Shown: positions 9,394-19,354, counted from the first letter of the stretch. The stretch: DNA of 64,000 nucleotides from Anderseniella sp963700735 (GCA_963700735.1 CAVOYR010000004.1:355827-419826); one strand, 5' to 3'. Notes: a model not told the origin generated them from the letters alone. Program-made: numbers and translations.

Positions 9394-10269
9394 TCACGTG
9401 TCCAGTGTTGCCTGCAGGGCGTCGGCCATGAAATCGATGAAGGTGTGAATGCGTGCGGCGTTGGCGAGGTCCTGGTGGGTCAGCACCCAAATGATGTTGT
9501 GGGCATCGCCGGTATCGAAATCCACTTTCACGAGGGCCGGTTGCACCCGTCCCAGGTACGACGGCAGCAGTGCCACGCCAAGCCCGTACGCCGCCGCGCT
9601 GGCCATGGTCAATATGCTGTCGCACGTCATAACCACATGTGCCCGGCCCATGTTTCGCCGCATCCACAGCCCTGGCGTGGACTCGGCCAGCGTGACGCCG
9701 GGGGCGAGCCAGTCCATCTCGTCCACCGGCACACCCTTGTGCGCCTCCAGGTACTGCTTGCTGGCATAGGCATGGAACCTGAACTCGCCCGCCTTGCGCC
9801 CTGCCAGCCCTTCGGCGAATGAGCGCGCCGGGCGGATTGCCACGTCGGCATCACGGCGCGAGATGGACAGGATCGAGTTGGTGATGGATACCTCGAAGCA
9901 GATGTCCGGATACAGCGAGCGGAATTGCACAAGTTGTTCGCCCACAATCGTGTGCAACAGGGTATCGGTGGTCGTGAGCCTGATGGTGCCTTCCAGCTTC
10001 AGGTCCTTGCCGGCGATGCGGCGCTCGAGGCCCCACACCGTCTGCTCGACTTCCCTTGCAGTTTCGAGCAGTTGCTCTCCTTCCACGGTCAGCTTGTAGC
10101 CGTCCGGCCGGCGGTCGAACACGGTCACCTCGTGGCGCTGCTCAAATGACGTGATGCGCCGCTGCACCGTGGAGTGATTTACGCCGAGTGTCCGGGCTGC
10201 CGCCGCCAGCGACCCGCTGCTGGCCACAGCCAGGATGAATTGCAGGTCGCTCCAGTCCAGCCTGTGCAT
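9394..10269 (-). CDS. LysR family transcriptional regulator
   Basis: I use the ATG at 10269 (291 residues), because the longer frame to 10464 adds a poor hydrophobic stretch not found in the family. The winged helix-turn-helix is at residues about 4-63 (LQFILAVASSGSLAAAARTL, then VNHSTVQRRI). A type 2 periplasmic-binding-like effector domain follows. The recognition segment NHSTVQRRI resembles the branch of short LysR proteins lacking close functional assignment. It is divergent from the cytochrome c' gene 100 bases away and may regulate it, but nothing proves this. Confidence 0.9.
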   Translation of the reverse strand: MHRLDWSDLQFILAVASSGSLAAAARTLGVNHSTVQRRITSFEQRHEVTVFDRRPDGYKLTVEGEQLLETAREVEQTVWGLERRIAGKDLKLEGTIRLTTTDTLLHTIVGEQLVQFRSLYPDICFEVSITNSILSISRRDADVAIRPARSFAEGLAGRKAGEFRFHAYASKQYLEAHKGVPVDEMDWLAPGVTLAESTPGLWMRRNMGRAHVVMTCDSILTMASAAAYGLGVALLPSYLGRVQPALVKVDFDTGDAHNIIWVLTHQDLANAARIHTFIDFMADALQATLDT

Positions 10270-10369
10270 TCGCGCACTCTTTCTCTGCAATAATTCGGAC
10301 TGCCTGATCGTATATGCATAGCCTATGTTTTCAACCTGCAATCCAACCAGCGCATGAGGGAATGAACTG

Positions 10370-10846
10370 ATGAAGAAGATGATGATCGCAATGGCGGCGG
10401 GGATGGCGCTTCTGGCAGGTGCGAACGCGGCCATGTCGGGCGAGTCCGAGGAAAAGGCCGTCAAGGCGCGCCAGGCACTGATGCAGGTCTATGCCTTCAA
10501 CCTCGGCCAGCTCGGCGCGATGGTAAAGGGTGAGATGGACTACAACGCCGACCTTGCCAAGGCATCGGCTGACAACCTGGTCAAGGCTACCAGCATGAAC
10601 GGCATGGCCATGTGGCCGAAGGGCTCATCGCTGGCCGATGACGGCATGGCAGAAAAGACCTGGGCCAAGCCCGAGATGTGGGCAGACGGCTCGGACGTGG
10701 GTGAAAAGGCCAAGGCGATGCGTGAAGCTGCCGTGCAGATGGCCGATGTTGCCGGCAACGGCCTCGACGCGGTCAAGGCTGCGATGGGCGGCGTCGGCGG
10801 CGGCTGCAAGGGCTGTCACGAGAAGTTCCGCCAGGCGAAGAACTGA
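10370..10846 (+). CDS. Cytochrome c' (periplasmic class II cytochrome c)
   Basis: The 158-residue precursor has a signal peptide (MKKMMIAMAAGMALLAGANA). A four-helix-bundle sequence follows, with the heme-attachment motif CKGCH near the C-terminus (GGGCKGCHEKFR), the class II placement. Family members bind NO, CO or O2 at a high-spin heme and are tied to NO detoxification, although their partner is often unclear. It stands alone, with a LysR gene divergent on its left. Confidence 0.93.
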   Translation: MKKMMIAMAAGMALLAGANAAMSGESEEKAVKARQALMQVYAFNLGQLGAMVKGEMDYNADLAKASADNLVKATSMNGMAMWPKGSSLADDGMAEKTWAKPEMWADGSDVGEKAKAMREAAVQMADVAGNGLDAVKAAMGGVGGGCKGCHEKFRQAKN

Positions 10847-10957
10847 GTTCCAGTTTCCCCGGAGCGTGATGATTCACGGGTTGTCATTCTCCAGTGCGCC
10901 CGGCTTGCCCTGACTGGCAGGCCGGGCTTTCCAATCCCGAACCGTGTCTGATGCGTC

Positions 10958-11326
10958 TCAGCTGCCTGCCAGCCTGAAGCGGCCTTCCGGGATGTCGTAG
11001 CGGGCCTCGATGGCTGCTGCCGCGATTACCGTCCTGTCGCCGCGTGCTGCGTCCGGCACGTCGAGCCCGCCCTTCACCGCTTTCACGCTGATCAGGCCAT
11101 AGGGCATCTGCCGGGCAACCTCGTCCACGTCCACTTGCCCGGGCTGTTGCACGCCGATGGTGATGTTGACGCGCATCAGGGCAGGGTCCAGCCCCAGCGA
11201 CCAGTACAGCGACAGCGATGAGTGCCGCATGGCGTCGTGCACGGCGCGCACGGCAGCCTTTGTGTAGTCGCCGCCATAGAGGTCGTTGCCGGTGCCCATT
11301 TCCAGGATCAGCCGCTGGTCAGCCAT
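10958..11326 (-). CDS. Lin0512 family protein, paralogue 2
   Basis: The 122-residue protein begins RLILEMGTGNDLYGGDYTKA and contains the AAVRAVHDAMRHSSL segment shared with its neighbour. It belongs to the Lin0512 family of about 120 residues, which has no established function that I know of. It overlaps the upstream paralogue by 8 bases and is the last gene of the leftward catabolic operon. The two copies have diverged widely but keep the G-D-YTKAAVRA signature, suggesting a heteromer. Confidence 0.8.
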   Translation of the reverse strand: MADQRLILEMGTGNDLYGGDYTKAAVRAVHDAMRHSSLSLYWSLGLDPALMRVNITIGVQQPGQVDVDEVARQMPYGLISVKAVKGGLDVPDAARGDRTVIAAAAIEARYDIPEGRFRLAGS

Positions 11327-11681
11327 GGGTGGCGGCCTCCGTGTCCACGACGTCGAAGTAAACGACAGCCGCCGCGTTGGCCATGACGGTCAGCGAGCCG
11401 TCGTCCTTGGCGATGTCCAGCCCGCCTTCCTCAACCGTCACCGTCGCAGAGCCATAGGGCAGCACCGCCGCCACGGCCTGCTTGTCGACTAGCTCGGGCC
11501 GCGCCACCCCGATCAGCACCTCGACCTGCATCGCCTCGCGCGGAAAGCCGAAGGCCGGCGCCATGGTCAGCGAGTTGTGCCACAGCGCATCCTTCAGCGC
11601 GCGCACGGCAGCCTTGGTGTAGTCGGCCCCTTGCAGGTCCGTGCCCATGCCGAATTCCATGGCGAAACGTTTCAGCGCCAT
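11319..11681 (-). CDS. Lin0512 family protein, paralogue 1
   Basis: This 120-residue paralogue of the next gene has the same layout: FAMEFGMGTDLQGADYTKAA, then ALKDALWHNSL, then a beta-rich second half. It starts 6 bases after the stop of the HisD-like gene, so it is translated in the same operon. The function of the family is unknown to me. Repeated presence beside a HisD-like dehydrogenase suggests a role in that pathway rather than housekeeping. Confidence 0.8.
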   Translation of the reverse strand: MALKRFAMEFGMGTDLQGADYTKAAVRALKDALWHNSLTMAPAFGFPREAMQVEVLIGVARPELVDKQAVAAVLPYGSATVTVEEGGLDIAKDDGSLTVMANAAAVVYFDVVDTEAATHG

Positions 11682-11687
11682 GCGGGG

Positions 11688-12995
11688 TCAGTCCTCTGCC
11701 GACAGGTCGAAATTGTCATGCGGGAACCATTTTGCAAGACGGATGTCGGCCGAGCGCGCATGGGCTTCCATGCCTTCCAGCCGCGAGATGCGCGCACAGG
11801 CCGGCCCGATCACCTTGTTGGCCTCGCGCGACATCCGCTGCCAGGTGACGGTCTTGAGGAACTTGCCGACGTAAAGCCCGCCCGTGTAGCGCGCGGCCTG
11901 CTTGGTTGGCAGCACGTGGTTGGGGCCGGACACCTTGTCGCCGAACGACACGTTGGTTTCCTCGCCGAGAAACAGCGAGCCATAGTTGCGCAAGCTGTCG
12001 TGCCACCAGTCGAGGTCCTTCGCCATAACCTGCAGGTGCTCCGAGGCATAGTCGTCAGACACCTGCACGGCTTCCTGGCGGGTGTCGCACACCACCACCT
12101 CGGCATAGTCGCGCCAGGCATCGGTGGCCGACTGCCGGTTGGGTTCGGGCAGCGTGGCAATCATCGCCGGAATGATGTCCAGCACCCTCTCAGCCAGTAC
12201 CCGGTCGGTGGAGATCAGCCAGACGGGCGAGTTGTAGCCATGCTCGGCCTGGCCGACGAGGTCGGTGGCAACGATCTCCGGGTCGGCTGTTGCATCGGCG
12301 ATGACACAGCTTTCCGTGGGGCCGGCGAACATGTCGATTGAGACGCGGCCATAGAGCAGCCGCTTGGCTTCCGCCACGAACTGGTTGCCGGGGCCAACAA
12401 GGATGTCGGCGGGCTTGCCGGTGAACAGGCCGAACGCCAGCGCGCCAATGCCCTGCACGCCGCCCAGGTTGAGGATGGTGTCTGCCCCGCACACGTCCAG
12501 CGCAAAGATCACTGCCGGATGGGCGCCGGTTTCGCCGCGCGGTGGCGAACAGGCGATGACGTTGTCCACCCCGGCGGCCTTGGCGGTGGTGGCGGTCATG
12601 ATGGCCGAGGCGATGTGCGCATAGCGCCCGCCGGGCACGTAGCAACCGGCCGTCTGCAGCGGAATGTTGCGATGGCCCGCGATCAGGCCGGGCAGGATTT
12701 CGGTTTCGGTATCCTGGATCGAGGCGCGCTGCACCTCGGCGAACCGGCGCACATTGTCATGGGCAAAGCGGATGTCGTCCTGCAGTTTCTGCGAGACCAG
12801 CTTGCGCGCCCGGGCGCGGGTCTCGTCGGTGATGACGATGTCACCATCCCACTTGTCCAGGTCGCGGGCATACCGGACGGCACGCTCGTCACCGCCACGT
12901 TCAAGCTCGCCGAGCATGTCCACGACGATGTCGCGCACGTCCTGCTCGCCGGTGGCAGAAGTCTTCCCGGCTTTCTTGAGATAGGTGATGGCCAT
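11688..12995 (-). CDS. Histidinol dehydrogenase family protein, HpsN-like (not biosynthetic HisD)
   Basis: The 435-residue protein has the HisD-family motifs GCYVPGGRYAHI, GPGNQFVAEAKR, DMFAGPTES and QAEHGYNSPVW, which bind zinc and NAD+. Its C-terminal half (LPTKQAARYTGGLYVGKFLK and RLEGMEAHARSADIRLAKWF) follows, as far as I recall, the HpsN clade. That clade oxidises 2,3-dihydroxypropanesulfonate rather than histidinol. The catabolic setting with a TRAP transporter, and no other his genes, supports a non-histidine role. AAAGGACC lies about 9 bases before the ATG. The true substrate is unproved. Confidence 0.85.
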   Translation of the reverse strand: MAITYLKKAGKTSATGEQDVRDIVVDMLGELERGGDERAVRYARDLDKWDGDIVITDETRARARKLVSQKLQDDIRFAHDNVRRFAEVQRASIQDTETEILPGLIAGHRNIPLQTAGCYVPGGRYAHIASAIMTATTAKAAGVDNVIACSPPRGETGAHPAVIFALDVCGADTILNLGGVQGIGALAFGLFTGKPADILVGPGNQFVAEAKRLLYGRVSIDMFAGPTESCVIADATADPEIVATDLVGQAEHGYNSPVWLISTDRVLAERVLDIIPAMIATLPEPNRQSATDAWRDYAEVVVCDTRQEAVQVSDDYASEHLQVMAKDLDWWHDSLRNYGSLFLGEETNVSFGDKVSGPNHVLPTKQAARYTGGLYVGKFLKTVTWQRMSREANKVIGPACARISRLEGMEAHARSADIRLAKWFPHDNFDLSAED

Positions 12996-13020
12996 GCGAA
13001 CAAGGTCCTTTCAGTATGGG

Positions 13021-14212
13021 TCAGCGGGCCGCCAGCGCGCAGTCGCGGATGATGCGGCCAATCAGTTTGCAGTCGTCGAGGGTGAAGGTCAGGGGCAGGC
13101 GCATGTCGACCAGCGTGGACAGTACCCGATCGGTTTGCGGCAGGTGCTGCTTGCCGGCATAGGTCCATGAATCATGCCGCGACGTGAACGCCACAGGCTC
13201 GTCTGCACCGAACCACTTCAGCTCCACACCGCGCGCCAGCGCTGCGGCAAGGAAGCCGGTGATCTGCTGCTTCGAGAAGTCCGGCAGGTTGAACTGGATC
13301 GATGAGGCCACGAACTGCTCGTTCCCGGGCCGTTGCGGCAGGCGGAGGCCGGGCACGTTGGCAAGCTCGTGCGCCACGGCCTCGTACCGCTCGTTCCAGC
13401 GGCGGCAGTTGTCTTCCAGCATGGCGATCTGCGGGCGCAGGATGGCGGCACGAAGGTTGTCCATGCGGCCGGAACAGTTGGGCGTTTCCAGCCGGATCTT
13501 GCGGAACACCTCTTCGGGCGGCGCGGTGATGTGGCGGCCATACAGCATGTAGGATCCCGACAGGACCGTCGCCCGCGCCATCAGCTCTGCATCGGTGGAA
13601 ATCAGGAAGCCGCCTTCGCCCGAGTTCATGTGCTTGTAGGTTTGCGTGGAGTAGCAAGCGGCAAGCCCGTGCCGGCCCGACTTCACCCCGTTCCAGGCAG
13701 CGCCCATGGTGTGCGCGCAATCCTCGATAACGGCGACGCTGGCAGCATCACAGAGCGTCCATCAGGGCGTCCATGTCCACAATGTGCCCGCGCATGTGCG
13801 ACAGCATCAGCACGCGCGCACCGGATGACCTGATCTTCGCGGCAAGGTCTTCGAGGTCGATGACGTGATCGTCCGTTACCTCCACCAGCACCGGGTGCCC
13901 GCCTGCACCGGCGATGGCACCGGGCACGGGCGCCAGCGTGTAGCCGTTGGTCAGCACCGGCTCGCCGTGCCTGAGGCCGAATGCCCTCAGCGCCGTGGCC
14001 AGCGCATACCCGCCGGAGGTGACCGCGAGGCAGTAGGGTACGCCGATCCAGGCGGCGAACTCCTGCTCCAGCAGCGCCGTCTCGCTGGTCTCGCCGGGGG
14101 CGGTGTTGTAGCGGTGCAGCCGGCCGGACCGCATCACCTCGACGGCACGTGCAATGGCCGCCTCGGGAATCGGCTCCTGCTGGGTGAAACTGCCGGTGAA
14201 GGTCTCGCTCAT
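13021..14212 (-). pseudogene. DegT/DnrJ/EryC1/StrS aminotransferase, frame broken
   Basis: Two frames make one protein of about 397 residues. The N-terminal part (14212-13748) has YNTAPGETSETALLEQEFAA and the fold's VTSGGYALATAL turn. After a stop near 13748 the frame resumes upstream of 13707 with VAVIEDCAHTMGAAWNG and the PLP-lysine region TYKHMNSGEGGF. Adding two bases (TG) or removing one near 13748 restores continuity (MDAL-CDAASVAVIEDC). It is a PLP enzyme that aminates keto groups or acts as a dehydratase. The break may be an assembly error in a TGTG repeat or real decay. Confidence 0.8.
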
Positions 14213-14288
14213 GGGTAACGAGCATAGCGCCAACTGGCAGGCCGCGCGCTAGCGCCAGAGCAAAGAGGATGTGGTGCCAAGCCTGCCA

Positions 14289-15492
14289 CTAGCTGCCGAT
14301 GGCGGCGGCAATGTCGTCGCCGGAAAGGCCTGCCTCGCGCAACACCTCTTCGGTGTGTTCACCCAGCGTGGGCGCGGGCCGCTTCACCCCGCCGGGCGTG
14401 CCGTGAAACTTGACCGGCGCGCCGATGGTCCTGACGCGGCCTGCCACCGGGTGGTCGACCTCGGGCACCATGTCGCGCGCGATGGTCTGCGGGTCGGCGT
14501 GCATTTCGTCGATGGACAGCACGGGACCTGCCGGTACGCCCGCTGCCTCCAGCTTGTCGAGCCAGTGCTGCGTTGGCTGGGGCGCGAAGTAGGGCGCCAG
14601 CGCATCAGCCAGCGCCTGCCGGTTCTGCATGCGGGTGCGGTTGGTCTCGAAGCGCGGGTCCTGCGCAAGCTGCTCCGCCCCGATGACCTTGAGCATGCGC
14701 TCCCAGTTGGTCTGGTTGGCCGCGCCGAGGTTGAGCCAGCCGTCCTCGGTCTGGAAGGCTTCGTAGGGTGCATTGAGCGGATGCGCCGATCCCATCGGGC
14801 CGGGCGCAACGCCGGTTGCGAAACAGATCGCCGATTGCCAGTAGGTGTGGGTGATGCCGGCCTCGAACAGCGAGGTATCGACGCGCTGTCCCTCGCCGGT
14901 CTTGAGCTTGTGGGCATAGGCGGCCGCACAGCCCAGCGCGCCGAGGATGCCGGCGGTGATGTCCGACACCGGTGCGCCGACCTTGACCGGCGGCCGGCCC
15001 GGCGCTTCGCCGGTGATCGACATCAGTCCCGACATGCCTTGTGCGATCAGGTCGAAACCGCCGCGCTCGGCATAGGGGCCGGTGCGGCCGAAGCCCGGAT
15101 ATCTCGCAGTAGATCAGGCCTGGGTTGATCTTCTTCAGTTCCTCGTAGCCCAGTCCCAGCTTCTGCATGGTGTCATGGCGGTAGTTCTCGATCAGGCAGT
15201 CGGCCTGTTCGATCAGGCGGATCAGCGCCTTCTTGCCCGCTGGCGTCTTGAGGTCGAGTTTGATGCCGCGCTTGTTGCGGTTCATCATCATGAACGCGGC
15301 GGACTCGCCGTTGATGTCGGGCGGCAGGAAGCGGCGGGTGTCATCGCCATTGGGCCGCTCCACCTTGATGACGTCTGCCCCCATGTCGGCCAGCATCAGG
15401 CCGGCAACGGGCCCTGCCATGATGTGGGCGAGCTCGATCACCTTCATGCCCTTGAGCGGGCCGGTGTTGGGGATGATTGGATTTCTTGTCAT
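14289..15492 (-). pseudogene. CaiB/BaiF family (class III) CoA-transferase, frame broken
   Basis: The start is the ATG at 15492 (MTRNPIIPNTGPLKGMKVIE), and the N-terminal frame runs to IYCEISG. The rest follows in another frame from about 15095 to 14289 (MSGLMSITGEAPG onward). Removing one G from GGG at 15094-15096 (CCC on the plus strand) gives ISGFGRTGPYAERGG and an exact 400-residue protein. Family members move CoA between carboxylic acids. It lies in the leftward operon between the enoyl-CoA hydratase and the DegT gene. Homopolymer position and exact repair favour a sequencing error. Confidence 0.85.
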
Positions 15493-15505
15493 TTGTCTAT
15501 CCGTC

Positions 15506-15581
15506 ACCCCGGTGCAAACCGGGGTCCATGCTTCGAAACTCGTGCAGGTGGCGGCGTGTGGATTCCGGCCTTCGCCGGAAT
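15506..15581. repeat. Extragenic palindromic repeat unit with two hairpins
   Basis: The gap between two leftward genes holds ACCCCGGT/ACCGGGGT around GCAA and then ATTCCGG/CCGGAAT around CCTTCG. Such 'ccggaatgacg'-type repeats are widespread between genes in alphaproteobacterial genomes. It may stabilise or attenuate the operon mRNA between the enoyl-CoA hydratase and CoA-transferase genes. Confidence 0.65.
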
Positions 15582-15603
15582 GACGAGAAGGCGAAATCTC
15601 GCC

Positions 15604-16385
15604 TCACCGCCCCTTCCAGTCAGGCTTGCGCTTGGCCAGAAACGCCTCCATGCCCTCGCGGAAATCCTCCGACATGTAGCACTGCACGATCAGGTCCTTG
15701 TCATTGTCGCGTTCGCCCACGCGCAACCGGCGCAACGCTTCCTTGGTGGCGCGCATGGTCAGCGGTGCATGGTCCTTCAGCATCTCGGCAATCCGCATCG
15801 CGCGCACGTAGACGAACTCCTTGTCGTCATGCAGCTCGCTGACCAGCCCAAGCGCCAGCGCCTCGTCCGCTTCGATCAGGCGCGAGGTGAAGATGATCTC
15901 CTTCACCCGGTGCGGCCCGATGATGGCAGACAACCGCGCCAGGTTGGAGTTGGACAGGCAGTTGCCCAGCGTGCGCGCAATCGGAAAGCCGAACTTCATG
16001 TCGCGGGTGCCGATGCGCAGGTCGCAGGTGGCGGCAATGGCCGCACCGCCGCCGGTGCAGGCGCCTGCAATCGCGGCAATGGTGGGCACGGGCACGGCCT
16101 CGAGCGCGCCGAGCACCTTGTCCATGCGCGCCTCATAGTCCAGTGCGTCCTGCGCGGTGGTGAAGTCGCGGAAGGCGGCAATGTCGGTGCCGGCGGCAAA
16201 GGCCTTCTCGCCCGCACCGGTGATGACGATGGCGCGCAGGCCGAGTCCGCCGTCACGCTCTCGCAAATCTCGCGCAGCCGCTGGTACATGGCAAACGTCA
16301 GGGCATTGCGCGCCTGCGGCCGGTTCAGCGTGATGATGCCGATGCCATTGGTTTCCTGCCACAGCAGGTCTTCGGTGTCGTTCAT
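15604..16385 (-). pseudogene. Enoyl-CoA hydratase/isomerase (crotonase family), frame broken
   Basis: The first frame starts at the ATG at 16385 (MNDTEDLLWQETNGIGIITL, NRPQARNAL) and the second carries GLRAIVITGAGEKAFAAGTD to the end. The frames switch near 16250-16265; adding one base (GACTCGG to GACTCCGG) gives a continuous 260-residue protein of normal crotonase length. The oxyanion-hole segments AGTDIAAF and ACTGGGAAIAA are present. It would hydrate or isomerise an acyl-CoA. It starts 10 bases after dctM, so it shares that operon. Confidence 0.85.
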
Positions 16386-16394
16386 TTGGCCGTG

Positions 16395-17678
16395 CTAGCT
16401 CCTGTAGAAATACTCGACGAGGAACATCGGTATGGCCGGAATGTAGGTGCACATCAACAGCACCGTGAGCAGCACCAGGATGAACCAGATGTTGACCCGC
16501 GTGACGTCCCAGATGTTGGCCTTGGCAATCGAGCAGGCCGTGATCAGCACCGAGGCGACCGGCGGCGTCTGCTGGCCGATGGCCAGGTTGAGGGTCACCA
16601 CCAGGCCGAAGTGGACCGGGTCGATGCCCGCCTGCACGATCAGCGGGATCACGATGGGCACCACCAGGATGATGGCGGCGGCCGAGTGCAGGAAGAAGCC
16701 GATGACCAGGAAGAACAGGTTGAGGATCAGCAGGATGACATACTTGTTGTCGGTGAATTCAAGCATCTGGGCGGCGATTTCCTGCGGGAACTGCGCCCGC
16801 GTCAGAAACCCGCCGACCAGCACCGACGCTGCCACCAGCAGCATCACCACGGCGGTCTGCATGCCGCCGTCGAGCATGGCGTTGTAGAGTTCCTTCAGGT
16901 TGGTTTCGCGGTACCAGAAGCCGATGGCGATCGCGACCAGCACGGCAAGGCCTGCTGCCTCGGTCGCCGTGACGATGCCGCCGAAGATGCCGCCCAGGAT
17001 GATGACCGGAAGCAGGAAGGTTGGCAGTGCGTCGATGAAGGTCTCCTTCAGACGCTTCAGGTTGAAGGCCTCCTCAACGGGATAGTTGTACTTGCGGGCA
17101 AAGATGTAGGCCACCAGCATCATCCCGAACCCGCCCAGGAAGCCCGGCACGAAGCCGGCGACAAACAGCTGCTCGACCGAGGTGTCGGCAGAGGCGGCAT
17201 AAAGGATCATCGGGATCGACGGCGGAATGATCACGGCAAGCGAGGCGGATGACGAGGTGACGGCTGCCGCAAACGGGGCCGAGTAGCCGCGTTTCTTCAT
17301 TTCCGGGATCATGATCGAGCCCATGGCGGCCACATCGGCCACGGCGGAGCCCGAGATTTCTGCGAAGAACAGCGACACGCCGATGTTGACCATGGCAAGG
17401 CCGCCGCGCACAAAGCCGATCAGCGCGGTGATGAAGTTGATCAACCGGTAGGTGATGCCGGCTGCGTTCATGATGGCACCGGCCAGCACGAACATCGGGA
17501 TGGAAATCAGCGAGAACTTGGTCGACCCGTCGTACATGTCGAGTGCGACCGTAACCAGCGAGTTTGTGCCTTCGGTCATGACCAGGCCGACGACGCCCGC
17601 GATGGCAAGTGCCACCGCAATCGGCACGTTGATGCAGATCAGCGCAACGAGAACAATGAAGATGGTGAGGAGTACCAT
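16395..17678 (-). CDS. TRAP transporter large permease (DctM family)
   Basis: I use the ATG at 17678 (427 residues, MVLLTIFIVLVALICINVPI); the frame upstream to 18143 is a shadow of the small permease. The protein is almost entirely hydrophobic helices with the DctM segments MPIEMKKRGYSAPFAAAVTS-like and IIPPSIPMILYA. It forms the sodium-driven channel subunit of a TRAP uptake system. It overlaps the small-subunit gene by 40 bases, indicating coupled translation. Confidence 0.95.
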   Translation of the reverse strand: MVLLTIFIVLVALICINVPIAVALAIAGVVGLVMTEGTNSLVTVALDMYDGSTKFSLISIPMFVLAGAIMNAAGITYRLINFITALIGFVRGGLAMVNIGVSLFFAEISGSAVADVAAMGSIMIPEMKKRGYSAPFAAAVTSSSASLAVIIPPSIPMILYAASADTSVEQLFVAGFVPGFLGGFGMMLVAYIFARKYNYPVEEAFNLKRLKETFIDALPTFLLPVIILGGIFGGIVTATEAAGLAVLVAIAIGFWYRETNLKELYNAMLDGGMQTAVVMLLVAASVLVGGFLTRAQFPQEIAAQMLEFTDNKYVILLILNLFFLVIGFFLHSAAAIILVVPIVIPLIVQAGIDPVHFGLVVTLNLAIGQQTPPVASVLITACSIAKANIWDVTRVNIWFILVLLTVLLMCTYIPAIPMFLVEYFYRS

Positions 17679-18184
17679 AGTCCGTGCGCTCCTAGTGATC
17701 GGTTCGACTGACCGGCGGCGATCTGTCGCCAGTAGGCCGGCAGGCTGAGAAGTTCGGCGGCGATGAACAGGATCGCGCCGATGGGTATGATCGATTGGGT
17801 GACCTGCACCGGCACCCAGGTCAGGCTGACCAGGGTTTCGCCCTGTAAAACATCGAGCACCCGGAAACCGGCCCACGCCATCAGGACGAAGAAGGCAACC
17901 ACCAGCACTTCGCCGAACGCGACGAACCACATGCGAACTGGCATCGGTATGGACAGCAAAACCGCATCGAAGCCGATGTGCTTGCGCCTCAGCGCCGCCA
18001 GCGCCGCGCCATAGTAGGTGATCCATGCCAGCAGGACGGAGGCGATCTCGTCGTAGAACGACAGCGATGCGCCCGACTTGCGGAAGATGACGGCGACCAC
18101 GACGAGCGTAGTCAACGCCACCATCAGCGTGATCAGGATCCATTCAAGCGTGCGGCCGAATCCGCGGCTCAGTGCGCCGTTCAT
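17639..18184 (-). CDS. TRAP transporter small permease (DctQ family)
   Basis: The 181-residue protein has four predicted membrane helices (starting at residues about 12, 45, 88 and 130) and the DctQ features FYDEIASVLLAWITYYGAA and RRKHIGFDAV. It pairs with DctM in the inner membrane. The last 13 codons overlap the dctM start. It lies downstream of the binding-protein gene with a gap of about 150 bases. Confidence 0.93.
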   Translation of the reverse strand: MNGALSRGFGRTLEWILITLMVALTTLVVVAVIFRKSGASLSFYDEIASVLLAWITYYGAALAALRRKHIGFDAVLLSIPMPVRMWFVAFGEVLVVAFFVLMAWAGFRVLDVLQGETLVSLTWVPVQVTQSIIPIGAILFIAAELLSLPAYWRQIAAGQSNRSLGAHGLWYSSPSSLFSLR

Positions 18185-18332
18185 GGGTGGAATTGCCCCT
18201 GCATGTGTTGTCGTGGACTGGTTCTAGTCGAAGATCGGCAACGTTTGGTGCAAGCAGGCCTTGCCACCGGTCGCCATACTGAAAGTCAGGGGCAGCCCGT
18301 GGCTGCCCCCATGCAATGTGCGACCGGAAAGG

Positions 18333-19316
18333 TCAGGAACCTGATCCCAGCGACAGAACCTTGTCGATCAGCTCCTTGCCGCCTTCGACCGATTTGCCGA
18401 ACTCGTCATAGACCGGCTGGGAAGCCTTGATGAAGGCGTCCTTGTCTGCCTCGTTTACGGCGATGCCACTCGCTTTCAGCTTTTCCAGAAGGTCGGAGTC
18501 CATCTTTCCCGCTTCTTCGTAGACGAAGCCTTGCGTGTCCTTGGCCACTTCTTCCAGCGCCTTTTGAACGTCTTCCGGCAGCTTGGCGAACTCGGAGTCA
18601 GAGGTTAGCACATAGGCCGGAGTATACACGTGCCCGGTGATCGACAGGTACTTCTGGGCTTCCTGGAACTTGGCCGACCAGATCTGCGTGTACGGGTTTT
18701 CCTGGCCATCCATCACGCCGGTCTGCAGCGCGGTGAACACGTCAGAAAACGCCATCGGGGTCGGATTGGCGCCGTACAGCTGGAACATCTTCACCCGCCA
18801 TTCGCCCTTTGGTGTGCGCAGCTTCAGGCCAGCCAGGTCTTCCGGCTTGTTGATCGGGCGGGTGTTGTTGGTGATGTGGCGGAAGCCGTTTTCCCAGTAG
18901 GCAAGAATACGATAGCCCTTGGAAGCGGCAGCCTTGTGGAACATGTCGCCCATTTCGGTCTCGACCCGCTTCATGTGGTCGCGATCCTTGATGATGTAGG
19001 GCATTTCGAACACGCCGAACTCTGGCGAGATCGACGACATTACTGAAGACGGCAGGGCAAACTGCACCTGGCCGAGCTTCAGCTTCTGCAGCAGTTCGCG
19101 GTCGTTGCCGAGCTGCGATGAGCCGAACACCTGGACCTCCGCCTTGTCGCCGAGCTTTTCATTGGCGCGCTTGGCAAACTCTTCGGCCGAGTTGGCAAAC
19201 AACGAGCCGGGATTGCCGACGTGGCCGAACTTCAGGATGATCTTCTCGGCATGGGCAGCAGTTGCCATGGCGGAAAGAGCGACAGTAAAGACGAGTGCTT
19301 TGAGCATTGTTTTCAT
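18333..19316 (-). CDS. TRAP transporter substrate-binding protein (DctP family)
   Basis: The 327-residue periplasmic protein starts with a signal peptide (MKTMLKALVFTVALSAMATA, then AHA). DctP-family segments follow: LKFGHVGNPGSLFANSAEEF, RELLQKLKLGQVQFA, and the carboxylate-binding region GLKLRTPKGEWRVKMFQLYG with its conserved Arg. The GVMDGQENPY segment is also typical. The ligand is probably an organic acid. GGGAGGAAAAA precedes the ATG. It is the first transporter gene, 38 bases downstream of the aminotransferase. Confidence 0.95.
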   Translation of the reverse strand: MKTMLKALVFTVALSAMATAAHAEKIILKFGHVGNPGSLFANSAEEFAKRANEKLGDKAEVQVFGSSQLGNDRELLQKLKLGQVQFALPSSVMSSISPEFGVFEMPYIIKDRDHMKRVETEMGDMFHKAAASKGYRILAYWENGFRHITNNTRPINKPEDLAGLKLRTPKGEWRVKMFQLYGANPTPMAFSDVFTALQTGVMDGQENPYTQIWSAKFQEAQKYLSITGHVYTPAYVLTSDSEFAKLPEDVQKALEEVAKDTQGFVYEEAGKMDSDLLEKLKASGIAVNEADKDAFIKASQPVYDEFGKSVEGGKELIDKVLSLGSGS

Positions 19317-19354
19317 TGATTTTTCCTCCCAGGAAATGAAGCAGTCTGAACTCC

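Noticed and set aside
11688..12995. Biosynthetic histidinol dehydrogenase (hisD)
   Set aside because: No other his genes are near, the operon is catabolic, and the C-terminal sequence follows the HpsN-like branch.
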